Assembly: GCF_042684665.1 (NCBI RefSeq)
Contig: NZ_JBHULY010000007.1
Location: 1-51,437, forward strand
Reading direction: 5' to 3'
DNA: 51,437 bases
From: Jejuia rubra
Lineage (GTDB): Bacteria > Bacteroidota > Bacteroidia > Flavobacteriales > Flavobacteriaceae
Below are positions 8,914-15,810 of the stretch, piece after piece. The notes beneath the pieces are model-generated. The model was not told the DNA's origin. It saw only the letters and a list, made by a program, of their open reading frames with translations, and made no database searches. How positions within the stretch are numbered: the first letter of the stretch is position 1; each line of letters starts with the position of its first letter. The position numbers were made by a program, and so were the translations under genes.

Positions 8914-9732
8914 ATGAATTCAATTGATATTTCAGTAATAATAAGCACTTACAATCACCCGGAATGGTTGGAAAAAGTATTGTGGAGCTATAACTATCAG
9001 ACGTTTAAAGATTTTGAAGTTGTTATTGCTGATGACGGTTCCAACGAAGCCACCAAAACGTTAATAGAAAGCTTAAAGCCCAAATTAGGCTATCCTGTCC
9101 AACATATTTGGCACGAGGACAATGGGTTTCAAAAAACGATTATTTTAAATAAGGCTACTGTTGCCAGTAAAGGAAACTATCTGGTTTATAGTGATGGCGA
9201 TTGCATTGCCCGGAAGGATTTTTTGGAAGTCCATGTTGATAGGAGAGAAGAAGGCTATTTTTTATCCGGGGGCTATTTTAAGTTGCCAATGTCCATCAGC
9301 AAGTTAATTTCAAAGGAAGATATTGAAACCCAACGATGTTTTAATATTGATTGGTTAAAATCTCACGGTTTGAAATCTTCATTCAAAAACAACAAAATTA
9401 CTGCCAAAGGTTTAAAAGAAGATCTTTTAAACCGATTTACGCCAACCACTGCCACTTGGAACGGGCATAATACTTCTGGCTGGAAATCTGATATTTTAAA
9501 TGCCAATGGTTATGATGAGCGTATGCAGTACGGTGGGGAAGACCGGGAATTGGGCGAACGGCTGTTCAATGCAGGTATCAAGGCGAAACAAATTCGCTAT
9601 TCCGCGATTTGTTTGCATTTAGACCACAAAAGAGGTTATGTAAACCCTGAAATGATCCAAAAAAACAAGAAAATTAGGGAAACTACCAAATCCCAAAAGA
9701 TTACAAGAACCGATTACGGAATTAACCAATAG
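8914..9732 (+). CDS. GT2 glycosyltransferase, paralogue of 6557-7366
   Basis: A longer reading frame begins at 8704 inside the opposite-strand GT2 gene. The start at 8914 is preferred because the protein then begins MNSIDISVIISTYNHP as GT2 enzymes do, and a -7 box sits at 8901-8908. The 272-residue product has VVIADDGS (36-43), the metal-binding DGD (94-96) and a C-terminal GGEDRELGERL element that replaces the WGFEDYD form of its paralogue. It should act in the same glycan pathway with a different donor or acceptor. It overlaps the convergent GT9 gene by 11 bases. Confidence 0.87.
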   Translation: MNSIDISVIISTYNHPEWLEKVLWSYNYQTFKDFEVVIADDGSNEATKTLIESLKPKLGYPVQHIWHEDNGFQKTIILNKATVASKGNYLVYSDGDCIARKDFLEVHVDRREEGYFLSGGYFKLPMSISKLISKEDIETQRCFNIDWLKSHGLKSSFKNNKITAKGLKEDLLNRFTPTTATWNGHNTSGWKSDILNANGYDERMQYGGEDRELGERLFNAGIKAKQIRYSAICLHLDHKRGYVNPEMIQKNKKIRETTKSQKITRTDYGINQ

Positions 9733-10783
9733 CTTTTAGAAACTGCCCTAATTTAGGAACAATTAATTCTGGGGTAAAAGCTTTATAATAATTTTGATAG
9801 TCTTTTTTGATAGCTTTTAAGTCCTGATATTGATACAATTCTGGCTTGATATCATTTAAATGGATGGAGTCATTTAGTTTTCCATCGTCAAACATGTTCC
9901 AGGCTTCTTTTAAAATCCATGGTGAGAAAATAGCAAATGTAGGTTTATCAATAGCTTTGGCTATATTGATGGCACCTCCCTCATTGCCAATCAGCGCTTT
10001 ACAATGTTTCGTTATTGCAATAAATTCCCTTAGGCTTTTACCAAAAATGTGAAAATGAATATGCTTTTTAGTGCTTTCAGAGCAAAAAGACATCAATGTT
10101 TTAACCTCCTCGATCTGATTTGGAATATAATTAAAAAGAATATTGCCCTGAGTCTCTTCTACAATAAAGTCAATCAATTTAGCCATATATTCCAAAGGAT
10201 ACGTTTTTGACTTGCCACTACCTAAAACCCCAATTATAAACAGAGGTTTTGAAAGTTCTATCTTGAATTTTTCCAAAAGCTCCTTTGCGTCTTCAACTTC
10301 CCGTTCGGTAAGATATATTTTAGGCTTTATGGGCTTCAAATCATCCTTAATAATGGGCTTTAGCAGTTGTAATCTATTCTCAATGGCCAAACCGGCATTC
10401 GTGTCAGGTGTGCTTTTTTCTTTAAAAGTATGAGTGTACAAAAATGCCGTGTACCATTTATATTTCGAAATTTTCGTTTTTGCACCAGAGAATAAGGTAA
10501 TGAGATTGCTGGAGGATTTTGAATACACATCGATAACAACATCGTATTTCTCCTTTCGAATCTTTTTCAGAAAGCTATTGAACAATGACTTTTTTTTCTC
10601 AATTTCTGGAGTTAAAAACTGAAATTTGTCAATATTCGGGTTGTGCTCTACAACGGGAAAGGTATGCGAATTTATTAGGTAATGAAGCTCAGCGTTAGGG
10701 TGATGTTCTCTAAGGGCTTCAAACAAAATACTACTTGTGAGCACATCTCCAATCATTTTTTGCTGAATCACTAAAACCTTCAT
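9722..10783 (-). CDS. Glycosyltransferase family 9 (heptosyltransferase-like)
   Basis: The protein (353 residues from MKVLVIQQKMIGDVL) is a GT9 enzyme, the family of ADP-heptose:LPS heptosyltransferases. The N-terminal QQKMIGDVLTSS matches the family opening. The C-terminal half has IGVLGSGKSKTYPLEYMAKL and the donor-site CKALIGNEGGAINIAKAI, followed by PTFAIFSP. An alternative start lies two codons upstream at 10789. It closes the glycan locus on the right and suggests that the product is an inner-core-type lipooligosaccharide; whether the sugar is a heptose is not shown. Confidence 0.87.
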   Translation of the reverse strand: MKVLVIQQKMIGDVLTSSILFEALREHHPNAELHYLINSHTFPVVEHNPNIDKFQFLTPEIEKKKSLFNSFLKKIRKEKYDVVIDVYSKSSSNLITLFSGAKTKISKYKWYTAFLYTHTFKEKSTPDTNAGLAIENRLQLLKPIIKDDLKPIKPKIYLTEREVEDAKELLEKFKIELSKPLFIIGVLGSGKSKTYPLEYMAKLIDFIVEETQGNILFNYIPNQIEEVKTLMSFCSESTKKHIHFHIFGKSLREFIAITKHCKALIGNEGGAINIAKAIDKPTFAIFSPWILKEAWNMFDDGKLNDSIHLNDIKPELYQYQDLKAIKKDYQNYYKAFTPELIVPKLGQFLKAIG

Positions 10784-10803
10784 GCCCATAAATTACAAAT
10801 AAA

Positions 10804-10845
10804 AAATTCCAAATTCCAAGCAGAAAAGTTTGGAATTTGGAATTT
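10804..10845 (-). terminator. Long AT-rich hairpin, terminator for dapD
   Basis: A perfect 16-bp inverted repeat (10804-10819 and 10830-10845) built from GGAATTT units with a 10-base loop. Read on the minus strand it is followed by a T-rich run, so it should end the dapD transcript just before the GT9 gene. Confidence 0.6.
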
Positions 10846-10899
10846 GAGTATTTTGAAGTTTACGAGTAGCATAAGTTTTCACATATGAGTTAGAACTGC

Positions 10900-10917
10900 T
10901 CCCGATAGTTATCGGGA
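10900..10917. repeat. Short palindrome TCCCGATA-GT-TATCGGGA
   Basis: A perfect 8-bp inverted repeat with a 2-base centre. The inner 14 bases recur at 13558-13571 in the other orientation. It is followed by GACTG-type simple repeats (GACTGTAGACTGC at 10922-10934). The copies look like a dispersed intergenic palindrome family. Confidence 0.5.
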
Positions 10918-10941
10918 CCGCGACTGTAGACTGCAAACTTT

Positions 10942-11757
10942 TTAAACCGCTACATCATGCTCCCTTAAAGCATCATTGAGCGAAGTCTTTTTATTAGTGC
11001 TTTCCTTTCGTTTTCCAATGATTAATGCACAAGGCACATTATATGTCCCAGAAGGGAATTCTTTAGCATAGCTTCCAGGAATGACTACCGAACGTGCTGG
11101 AACTACCCCTCGGTGCTCCACTGGCTCGTCACCAGTAACGTCAATGATCTTTGTACTCATGGTCAATACTACACCGGCGCCCAAAACGGCTTCGGTTTCA
11201 ACTCTAACACCTTCTACTACTATACAACGCGAACCGATAAAGGCATTATCCTCAATAATTACAGGAGCGGCTTGTAAAGGTTCTAAAACCCCACCAATAC
11301 CAACACCACCAGAAAGGTGTACATTTTTACCAATTTGCGCACAACTACCTACGGTAGCCCAAGTATCTACCATGGTTCCTTCGTCAACATAAGCACCAAT
11401 ATTTACATAACTTGGCATCAAAATAGTGCCCGGAGAAATATAGGCCCCATGTCTTGCAACTGCATGCGGTACAACGCGAATTCCTTTTTCGGCATACCCC
11501 TTCTTTAAAGGAATTTTATCATGGAACTCCAAAGGCCCGGCCTCAATGGTTTCCATTTTTTGAATAGGAAAATAAAGTACAACACCTTTTTTAACCCATT
11601 CATTCACCTGCCATCCACCCTCGATAGGCTCTGCAACACGAAGCTCGCCTTTATCCAAAAGGTCGACTACTTTCCTTATGGCGTCTGTTGTTTTACTTTC
11701 CTTTAATAACTCTCGGTTTTCCCAAGCGCTTTCTATAATTTGTTGTAAATCCGTCAT
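10942..11757 (-). CDS. dapD: Tetrahydrodipicolinate N-succinyltransferase
   Basis: The protein (271 residues from MTDLQQIIESAW) is DapD, which succinylates tetrahydrodipicolinate in the lysine/diaminopimelate pathway. It has the left-handed beta-helix hexapeptide repeats in the middle (for example INIGAYVDEGTMVDTW-type turns and GVGIGGVLEPLQ) and ends with a short C-terminal extension. The reading frame extends to 11778, but a -7 box at 11776-11783 covers that position, so the start at 11757 is favoured; it also matches the usual DapD N-terminus and length. It is monocistronic by the downstream hairpin. Confidence 0.94.
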   Translation of the reverse strand: MTDLQQIIESAWENRELLKESKTTDAIRKVVDLLDKGELRVAEPIEGGWQVNEWVKKGVVLYFPIQKMETIEAGPLEFHDKIPLKKGYAEKGIRVVPHAVARHGAYISPGTILMPSYVNIGAYVDEGTMVDTWATVGSCAQIGKNVHLSGGVGIGGVLEPLQAAPVIIEDNAFIGSRCIVVEGVRVETEAVLGAGVVLTMSTKIIDVTGDEPVEHRGVVPARSVVIPGSYAKEFPSGTYNVPCALIIGKRKESTNKKTSLNDALREHDVAV

Positions 11758-11775
11758 TGGTTTCAATATTTTGGG

Positions 11776-11783
11776 CAAATATA
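11776..11783 (-). promoter_or_regulatory. -7 box for dapD
   Basis: The minus strand reads TATATTTG, an exact -7 consensus, about 20 bases upstream of the preferred dapD start. It decides the start choice because it overlaps the first codon of the longer frame. Confidence 0.55.
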
Positions 11784-12024
11784 CTATCTAAAGCCTAAAA
11801 TCGATGTGTATTTCGTCTTTAAATATCCTGAAAAATTTCGTCGAAATCCTGTCGATTTTCTAAAGATTTTGATGCCGTTTTCCCCGTGAAAAATTTATTT
11901 TTTTAGATGAAATGCATTTTTCGTGTTTTTAATCGATAAAATCAAGCACTTCCACTATTCATCGGTAAAAATTTCTGCTTCTCTAGTAATCGAAAATTCC
12001 GTGTTCTACAACTATTTTATTCTG

Positions 12025-12052
12025 TTTGAGCATTGATGCCGATATATATTTG
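12025..12052 (+). promoter_or_regulatory. Promoter of small secreted-protein gene
   Basis: TTTG at 12025-12028 and TATATTTG at 12045-12052 are separated by 16 bases, close to the Bacteroidota TTG/TAnnTTTG promoter layout. The gene starts at 12084. Confidence 0.6.
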
Positions 12053-12083
12053 AACCGTTGAAACAAATGAAACAACCCAAATC

Positions 12084-12347
12084 ATGAAAACGAATTTTTA
12101 CATCTTATTTATCTTATTACTTTCTTTTTCTGCCGTAGGTGCTCAAAATGAAATTAAGACTAATAATGTTGAAAAAACAGTTACTGTTTCTGAAACTGAA
12201 GAAGCTACCGTAATTATCGACACTGTAAAAATCAAAGAGACTATTGCAAGAAGTAGTAGCGATATTAGAATTTTCTTGAACAGAGAAAGAAAAGTTGATA
12301 ACATCAAGTTAGTATTTCCAAAGATTCACAAAAGAAAATTATCATAA
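12084..12347 (+). CDS. Small secreted protein, unknown function
   Basis: The 87-residue protein begins with a clear Sec signal peptide (MKTNFYILFILLLSFSAVGAQ, cleaved after A-Q or nearby). The mature part of about 66 residues is rich in Thr, Val, Glu and Lys and ends with a basic IHKRKLS. No family was recognised. The gene is well delimited: it has its own promoter and is followed by a strong intrinsic terminator, which argues that it is real and expressed on its own. Confidence 0.7.
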   Translation: MKTNFYILFILLLSFSAVGAQNEIKTNNVEKTVTVSETEEATVIIDTVKIKETIARSSSDIRIFLNRERKVDNIKLVFPKIHKRKLS

Positions 12348-12390
12348 ACTAGAACAAGTATTCAAATATTAATAATAAGGTTAAACACGA

Positions 12391-12421
12391 AAAGGACTGT
12401 CCGAAAGGGCGGTCCTTTTTT
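12391..12421 (+). terminator. Intrinsic terminator after 12084-12347
   Basis: A 12-bp stem (12391-12402 with 12407-12418, two G-T pairs) is closed by a GAAA tetraloop and followed by a T-run. Confidence 0.85.
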
Positions 12422-12428
12422 ATTTGGT

Positions 12429-12436
12429 TATTTTTG
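12429..12436 (+). promoter_or_regulatory. -7 box for ruvX
   Basis: TATTTTTG is an exact -7 match that ends 14 bases before the ATG at 12451. It also shows that the longer frame beginning at 12424 is not the true start. Confidence 0.55.
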
Positions 12437-12450
12437 CCCAAATTAAACGC

Positions 12451-12861
12451 ATGGGAAGAATTTTAGCGATAGACTACGGGATGAAGCGAACAGGGATAGC
12501 CGTAACCGATGAGTTACAGATTATTGCCTCGGGTTTAACGACTGTTGACACCAAAGAGTTGCTAAATTTTTTAAAAGATTATTTTACTAAAGAAGAAGTG
12601 GAGTTAATTTTAATGGGCGAGCCTAAACAAATGGACAATACCCCTTCAGAAAGTGAAGCTCTTATTCAGCCGTTTCTGGAAAAGCTTAAAAAGCAATTTC
12701 CGAATATTCCCTTGAAACGCGTGGATGAGCGTTTTACCTCAAAAATGGCCTTTCAGTCTATGTTGGACAGTGGATTAAAGAAGAAGCAACGCCAAAACAA
12801 AGCTTTGATAGATGAAATTAGTGCCACTTTAATTCTTCAAAGTTATTTGTATTCTAAATAA
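12451..12861 (+). CDS. ruvX: Holliday junction resolvase-like RuvX (YqgF)
   Basis: The 136-residue protein is YqgF/RuvX, an RNase H-fold nuclease linked to pre-16S rRNA 5' processing and Holliday junction resolution. It starts MGRILAIDYGMKRTG with the first catalytic aspartate, has GEPKQMDN in the middle, the VDERFTS motif and the closing DEISATLILQSYL. The start at 12451 gives the usual N-terminus. It lies just upstream of def, an order I know from other Bacteroidota. Confidence 0.92.
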   Translation: MGRILAIDYGMKRTGIAVTDELQIIASGLTTVDTKELLNFLKDYFTKEEVELILMGEPKQMDNTPSESEALIQPFLEKLKKQFPNIPLKRVDERFTSKMAFQSMLDSGLKKKQRQNKALIDEISATLILQSYLYSK

Positions 12862-12892
12862 CTTTCCATGCACATTATACAATAGAGAGTTG

Positions 12893-12900
12893 TATTTTTG
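12893..12900 (+). promoter_or_regulatory. -7 box for def
   Basis: TATTTTTG, an exact match, lies 23 bases before the def start at 12924, so def can be transcribed separately from ruvX. Confidence 0.5.
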
Positions 12901-12923
12901 CAAAAAACAATTTAATCCTAACG

Positions 12924-13514
12924 ATGATTTTACCCATAGTGGCCTATGGCGACCCAGTTTTAAAAAAGAAAGCCAAGGAAATAACCAGAGATTATCCTAA
13001 ACTTGAAGAACTACTGGACAATATGTTCGAAACCATGTACAATGCCATGGGTGTCGGTCTTGCAGCCCCCCAAATTGGTTTGCCAATTCGTTTGTTTTTA
13101 GTGGATACAGCGCCGTTTAGCGACGACGAAGATTTGAGTGCGGATGAAAGAGAAGCTTTAAAGGATTTTAAGCAGGTTTTTATTAATGCTACCATTTTGA
13201 AAGAGGAGGGCGAGCAATGGGCGTTTACCGAGGGATGTCTTAGCATTCCAGATGTTAGGGAGGATGTGTTTAGGCAGCCTAAAATTACTGTGGAATATTT
13301 GGACGAGAATTTCGAAAAGCAAACCAAAACTTTTGATGGCTTGATTGCCCGAGTTATTCAACATGAATACGATCATATTGAGGGTATCATGTTCACCGAT
13401 AAATTGTCCAGTTTCAAAAAGCGATTGATAAAAGGTAGGCTATCAAACATTTCAAAAGGGAAGATAAATGTGGACTACAGAATGCGATTTCCTAATCAAA
13501 AAAAGAAGCGATAA
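12924..13514 (+). CDS. def: Peptide deformylase
   Basis: The 196-residue enzyme removes the formyl group from new polypeptides in the cytoplasm. All three motifs are intact: GVGLAAPQ (43-50), EGCLS (103-107, Cys metal ligand) and HEYDH (147-151, two His ligands and the catalytic Glu). An acidic insert at about 66-80 (DDEDLSADE) follows the first motif. Length is normal for the family in this phylum. The neighbouring ruvX and DUF5606 genes are on the same strand. Confidence 0.95.
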   Translation: MILPIVAYGDPVLKKKAKEITRDYPKLEELLDNMFETMYNAMGVGLAAPQIGLPIRLFLVDTAPFSDDEDLSADEREALKDFKQVFINATILKEEGEQWAFTEGCLSIPDVREDVFRQPKITVEYLDENFEKQTKTFDGLIARVIQHEYDHIEGIMFTDKLSSFKKRLIKGRLSNISKGKINVDYRMRFPNQKKKR

Positions 13515-13548
13515 TTTTTGCTTTACTTTTTAAAAATAGGATATTTGC

Positions 13549-13575
13549 GCTCCCGTTCCGATAACTATCGGGAGC
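13549..13575. repeat. Second copy of the CCGATA/TATCGG palindrome
   Basis: GCTCCCG and CGGGAGC form an outer pair, and CCGATA-AC-TATCGG an inner palindrome (13558-13571). The core repeats the element at 10900-10917. It sits between def and the DUF5606 gene. Confidence 0.5.
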
Positions 13576-13603
13576 AATCGGGATTAAAAATTAAGAATCT
13601 AGT

Positions 13604-14029
13604 ATGGGTTTAGAAAAAGTTTTAGCAATTTCCGGAAAATCAGGGCTCTATAAATTGGTCACCCAAACAAGGGGCGGTTTTGTGGCTGAATCTCTAATTA
13701 ACAACAAGCGTATCTCAATTAGCTTGCAAAATAACGTTAGTGTACTTAGTGAAATAGCGATTTATACTTTGAACGAAGAAATCCCGTTATACAAGGTTTT
13801 AGGCAAAATCAGGGAAAGGGAAAACGGTCAGATTTGTAGTGTTGGACCAAAAGAAAGCAAGGATAAACTGGAGGAGTATTTTTTCGATGTGTTGCCCGAT
13901 TATGATGAAGATCGGGTCTATCCCAGTGATATCAAAAAGGTGATTCAGTGGTACAACCTTTTGCAAAAGCACGATATGCTCAATTTATTGGACGAAGAAG
14001 CAGATTCGTCAAGCGACGAAGAAGAATAA
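13604..14029 (+). CDS. DUF5606 family protein
   Basis: The 141-residue protein matches the conserved Bacteroidota DUF5606 pattern as I remember it: an N-terminal KVLAISGKSGLYKLV followed by TRGGFVAESL, and a C-terminal acidic tail (DEEADSSSDEEE). It is small, soluble and without signal peptide; the function is not known. It follows def by 89 bases, the gap holding a palindromic repeat and a one-mismatch -7 box, and is closed by an intrinsic terminator. Confidence 0.8.
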   Translation: MGLEKVLAISGKSGLYKLVTQTRGGFVAESLINNKRISISLQNNVSVLSEIAIYTLNEEIPLYKVLGKIRERENGQICSVGPKESKDKLEEYFFDVLPDYDEDRVYPSDIKKVIQWYNLLQKHDMLNLLDEEADSSSDEEE

Positions 14030-14035
14030 ATCATG

Positions 14036-14059
14036 AACCTCCTTTTTGGAGGTTTTTTT
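14036..14059 (+). terminator. Intrinsic terminator after DUF5606 gene
   Basis: AACCTCC (14036-14042) pairs with GGAGGTT (14048-14054) around a five-T loop, followed by a T-run. Confidence 0.8.
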
Positions 14060-14118
14060 ATGAGTTTTTTGTAAGTATGATGAGGTTTTAACGACATTTT
14101 CTTGTAAAACAATGAACT

Positions 14119-14790
14119 ATGAAGTCCCTTTGGTTTTTTGAAGACGTTAACCTATTTCGCACCCTTTGTCCACATAAGTTTAAGGCATACAAGGCTGACC
14201 ATGATTTTGATGCCTACAAAAAGCAGGATTACATCTATTTTGAAGATGATTCGGCAAACAAAGTGTATCTGATTGAAAAAGGGAAAGTTAAGATAGGATA
14301 CTATACTGAAGAAGGGGATGAGGTGGTAAAGGCTATTTTAACCCGAGGGGAGCTATTTGGCGAAACGGCCATTTTCGGAGAGTCCAGGCGTGAGGAATTT
14401 GCGCAATCCATTGATAACACAACAAGTATTTGCCCCATAGGTGTGGAAACTATGCATGATTTAATGCGGGACAACCAAACCTTCAGCTTTAAAGTCTATA
14501 AATTTATTGGGCTGAAATTAAAGCGATTAGAACGAAGATTACAGCTGCTGCTCTTTAAAGATGCCAAAACAAGATTGATGGAATTTTTGCACGAACTGTG
14601 TCACGACTATGGTTATGATTGCGAAAAAACCGGGGATAAAATTATTCATCATCCTTACACCCAAAAGGATATTGCTTCCTTAATCGGTACTTCTAGACCT
14701 ACTTTAAACATTCTTTTGAATGAGTTGAAAGAGGACAATGTCCTTGAATTTTCAAGAAAAGAAATAAGAATTTATAAAAATTCCGCTTAA
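14119..14790 (+). CDS. Crp/Fnr-family transcriptional regulator
   Basis: The 223-residue protein has an N-terminal cyclic-nucleotide-binding-type beta-roll (about 25-120, with GKVKIGYYTEEGDEV and LTRGELFGETAIFG) and a C-terminal winged HTH (about 150-220, with TQKDIASLIGTSRPTLNILLNEL). The effector-binding loop reads GELFGETAIFGESRRE, near the cAMP-pocket consensus but not proof of cAMP binding. Several cysteines (C17, C106, C149, C155) are present but without an Fnr-type N-terminal cluster. A 16-base palindrome begins directly after its stop codon and precedes the promoter of the next gene, suggesting a local regulator-target pair. Confidence 0.88.
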   Translation: MKSLWFFEDVNLFRTLCPHKFKAYKADHDFDAYKKQDYIYFEDDSANKVYLIEKGKVKIGYYTEEGDEVVKAILTRGELFGETAIFGESRREEFAQSIDNTTSICPIGVETMHDLMRDNQTFSFKVYKFIGLKLKRLERRLQLLLFKDAKTRLMEFLHELCHDYGYDCEKTGDKIIHHPYTQKDIASLIGTSRPTLNILLNELKEDNVLEFSRKEIRIYKNSA

Positions 14791-14806
14791 TGTTAGGTGG
14801 CTAACA
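14791..14806 (+). promoter_or_regulatory. Candidate Crp/Fnr operator TGTTAG-N4-CTAACA
   Basis: A perfect 6-bp inverted repeat with a 4-base centre, the geometry of Crp/Fnr sites. It is centred at 14798.5, about 40-43 bases upstream of the start point predicted from the -7 box at 14828-14835, where a class II activator would bind. A weak terminator of the regulator gene is the alternative, since TTTT follows. Confidence 0.5.
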
Positions 14807-14827
14807 TTTTATGTTCTTCCCGAGCTA

Positions 14828-14835
14828 TAATTTTG
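14828..14835 (+). promoter_or_regulatory. -7 box for lipoprotein gene 14865
   Basis: TAATTTTG is an exact TAnnTTTG match, 29 bases before the start codon. No good TTG -33 box accompanies it, which fits an activator-dependent promoter. Confidence 0.5.
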
Positions 14836-14864
14836 AATTCAAATAACAAATAAAAATTATAGCA

Positions 14865-15731
14865 ATGATTAAAAACATGTTTTTAGCCCTAGTGTTAATA
14901 GGTTTTTTTGCTACCTCGTGTAGTAATGACGACGATAATTCTGGACCAACAAATTCCAATTTAACCTTTAATGCTCAAGGTTTGGAAGCCTTAGGTAGTG
15001 GTTACGTTTATGAAGGTTGGATTATAGTAAGCGGGGCGCCAGTTTCTACTGGTACTTTTACAGATGTTTCAAGTGCTCAGGTATTTTCGGTAAACACAGA
15101 GCAATTAAACAATGCAACACGATTTGTACTTTCTATTGAACCAGCTGTAGACCCGGACCCAGCTCCTGCCGACACCAAAGTACTAGTTGGGGATTTTTCA
15201 GGAAATTCGGCCACCCTTAATTCGTCTATAGTTGGGGATTTCAGCAATGCTGCTGGAGCTTTCTTTTTAAGAACACCAACTGATGAAACTGGGACAAACA
15301 ATGGAAATGACCAATATGGCGTATGGTTTGGTACGCCAGGAATGCCTCCAGCACCGAATTTCGTATTACCCACTTTGCCTGCTGGATGGACTTATGAAGG
15401 CTGGGTAGTAGGGGATAACGGTCCAATTACCACGGGTACTTTCAATGTTTTCAATATGGTTGATGCTTTTGATGATTTTAGTGAAACTTCTCAGCCCGGA
15501 CCTCCAGTGCCAGGTGAAGATTTCTTTTTAAATGCACCTGCAGGGGAAACTTTCCCATTGGATGTTCGAGGTAGAACTGTTGTAATTTCAGTTGAACCAG
15601 TGCCAGATGATTCACCAGCGCCTTTTGCCATTAAGCCTTTGGTTGGAACGGCAGGACAAGATACGGCACCGGCAACCCATGATTTTGGTGCCAACTTAGG
15701 TTCTTTGCCTACAGGGACTGTAACGAGATAA
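14865..15731 (+). CDS. Lipoprotein with two YEGW-type (RskA-like) domains
   Basis: The 288-residue protein has a signal peptide with a lipobox (FATSC, Cys about 19) and an acidic SNDDD start to the mature part. Two homologous halves follow: GYVYEGWIIVSGAPVSTGTF at about 47-66 and GWTYEGWVVGDNGPITTGTF at about 174-193. Each leads into a strand with LSIEPAVDPDPAPADTK or VSVEP/ISVEPVPDDSPAP. This layout resembles the C-terminal domain of anti-sigma-K (RskA-like) proteins, but there is no anti-sigma helical domain and no transmembrane helix. It is probably an envelope sensor or binding protein. It directly follows the Crp-like regulator. Confidence 0.7.
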   Translation: MIKNMFLALVLIGFFATSCSNDDDNSGPTNSNLTFNAQGLEALGSGYVYEGWIIVSGAPVSTGTFTDVSSAQVFSVNTEQLNNATRFVLSIEPAVDPDPAPADTKVLVGDFSGNSATLNSSIVGDFSNAAGAFFLRTPTDETGTNNGNDQYGVWFGTPGMPPAPNFVLPTLPAGWTYEGWVVGDNGPITTGTFNVFNMVDAFDDFSETSQPGPPVPGEDFFLNAPAGETFPLDVRGRTVVISVEPVPDDSPAPFAIKPLVGTAGQDTAPATHDFGANLGSLPTGTVTR

Positions 15732-15756
15732 TATTTGAATTAGTTAATATAACGTC

Positions 15757-15793
15757 AAAAAAGAGCCTGATTTACAAAATCAGGCTCTTTTTT
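15757..15793. terminator. Bidirectional intrinsic terminator
   Basis: A perfect 17-bp stem with a 3-base loop (15757-15773 and 15777-15793), with A-runs on the left arm and T-runs on the right. It can end both the lipoprotein transcript (plus) and the DUF349 transcript (minus), whose stop codon is 18 bases away. Confidence 0.88.
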
Positions 15794-15810
15794 GTGGCAT
15801 AATGTATGTA

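Larger units (their letters stand above)
11758..12083. other. 326-base divergent intergenic region
   Basis: No gene was seen. The region holds the dapD -7 box at its left end and the promoter of the small secreted-protein gene at its right end. The middle is AT-rich, with several scattered ATCGA-containing words (around 11800, 11852, 11931 and 11988) but no convincing hairpin or known operator. Confidence 0.5.

Noticed and set aside
10804..10845. Inverted repeat considered as an insertion-sequence end or operator
   Set aside because: No transposase or second end is present, and its position and T-run on the minus strand fit a transcription terminator of dapD.
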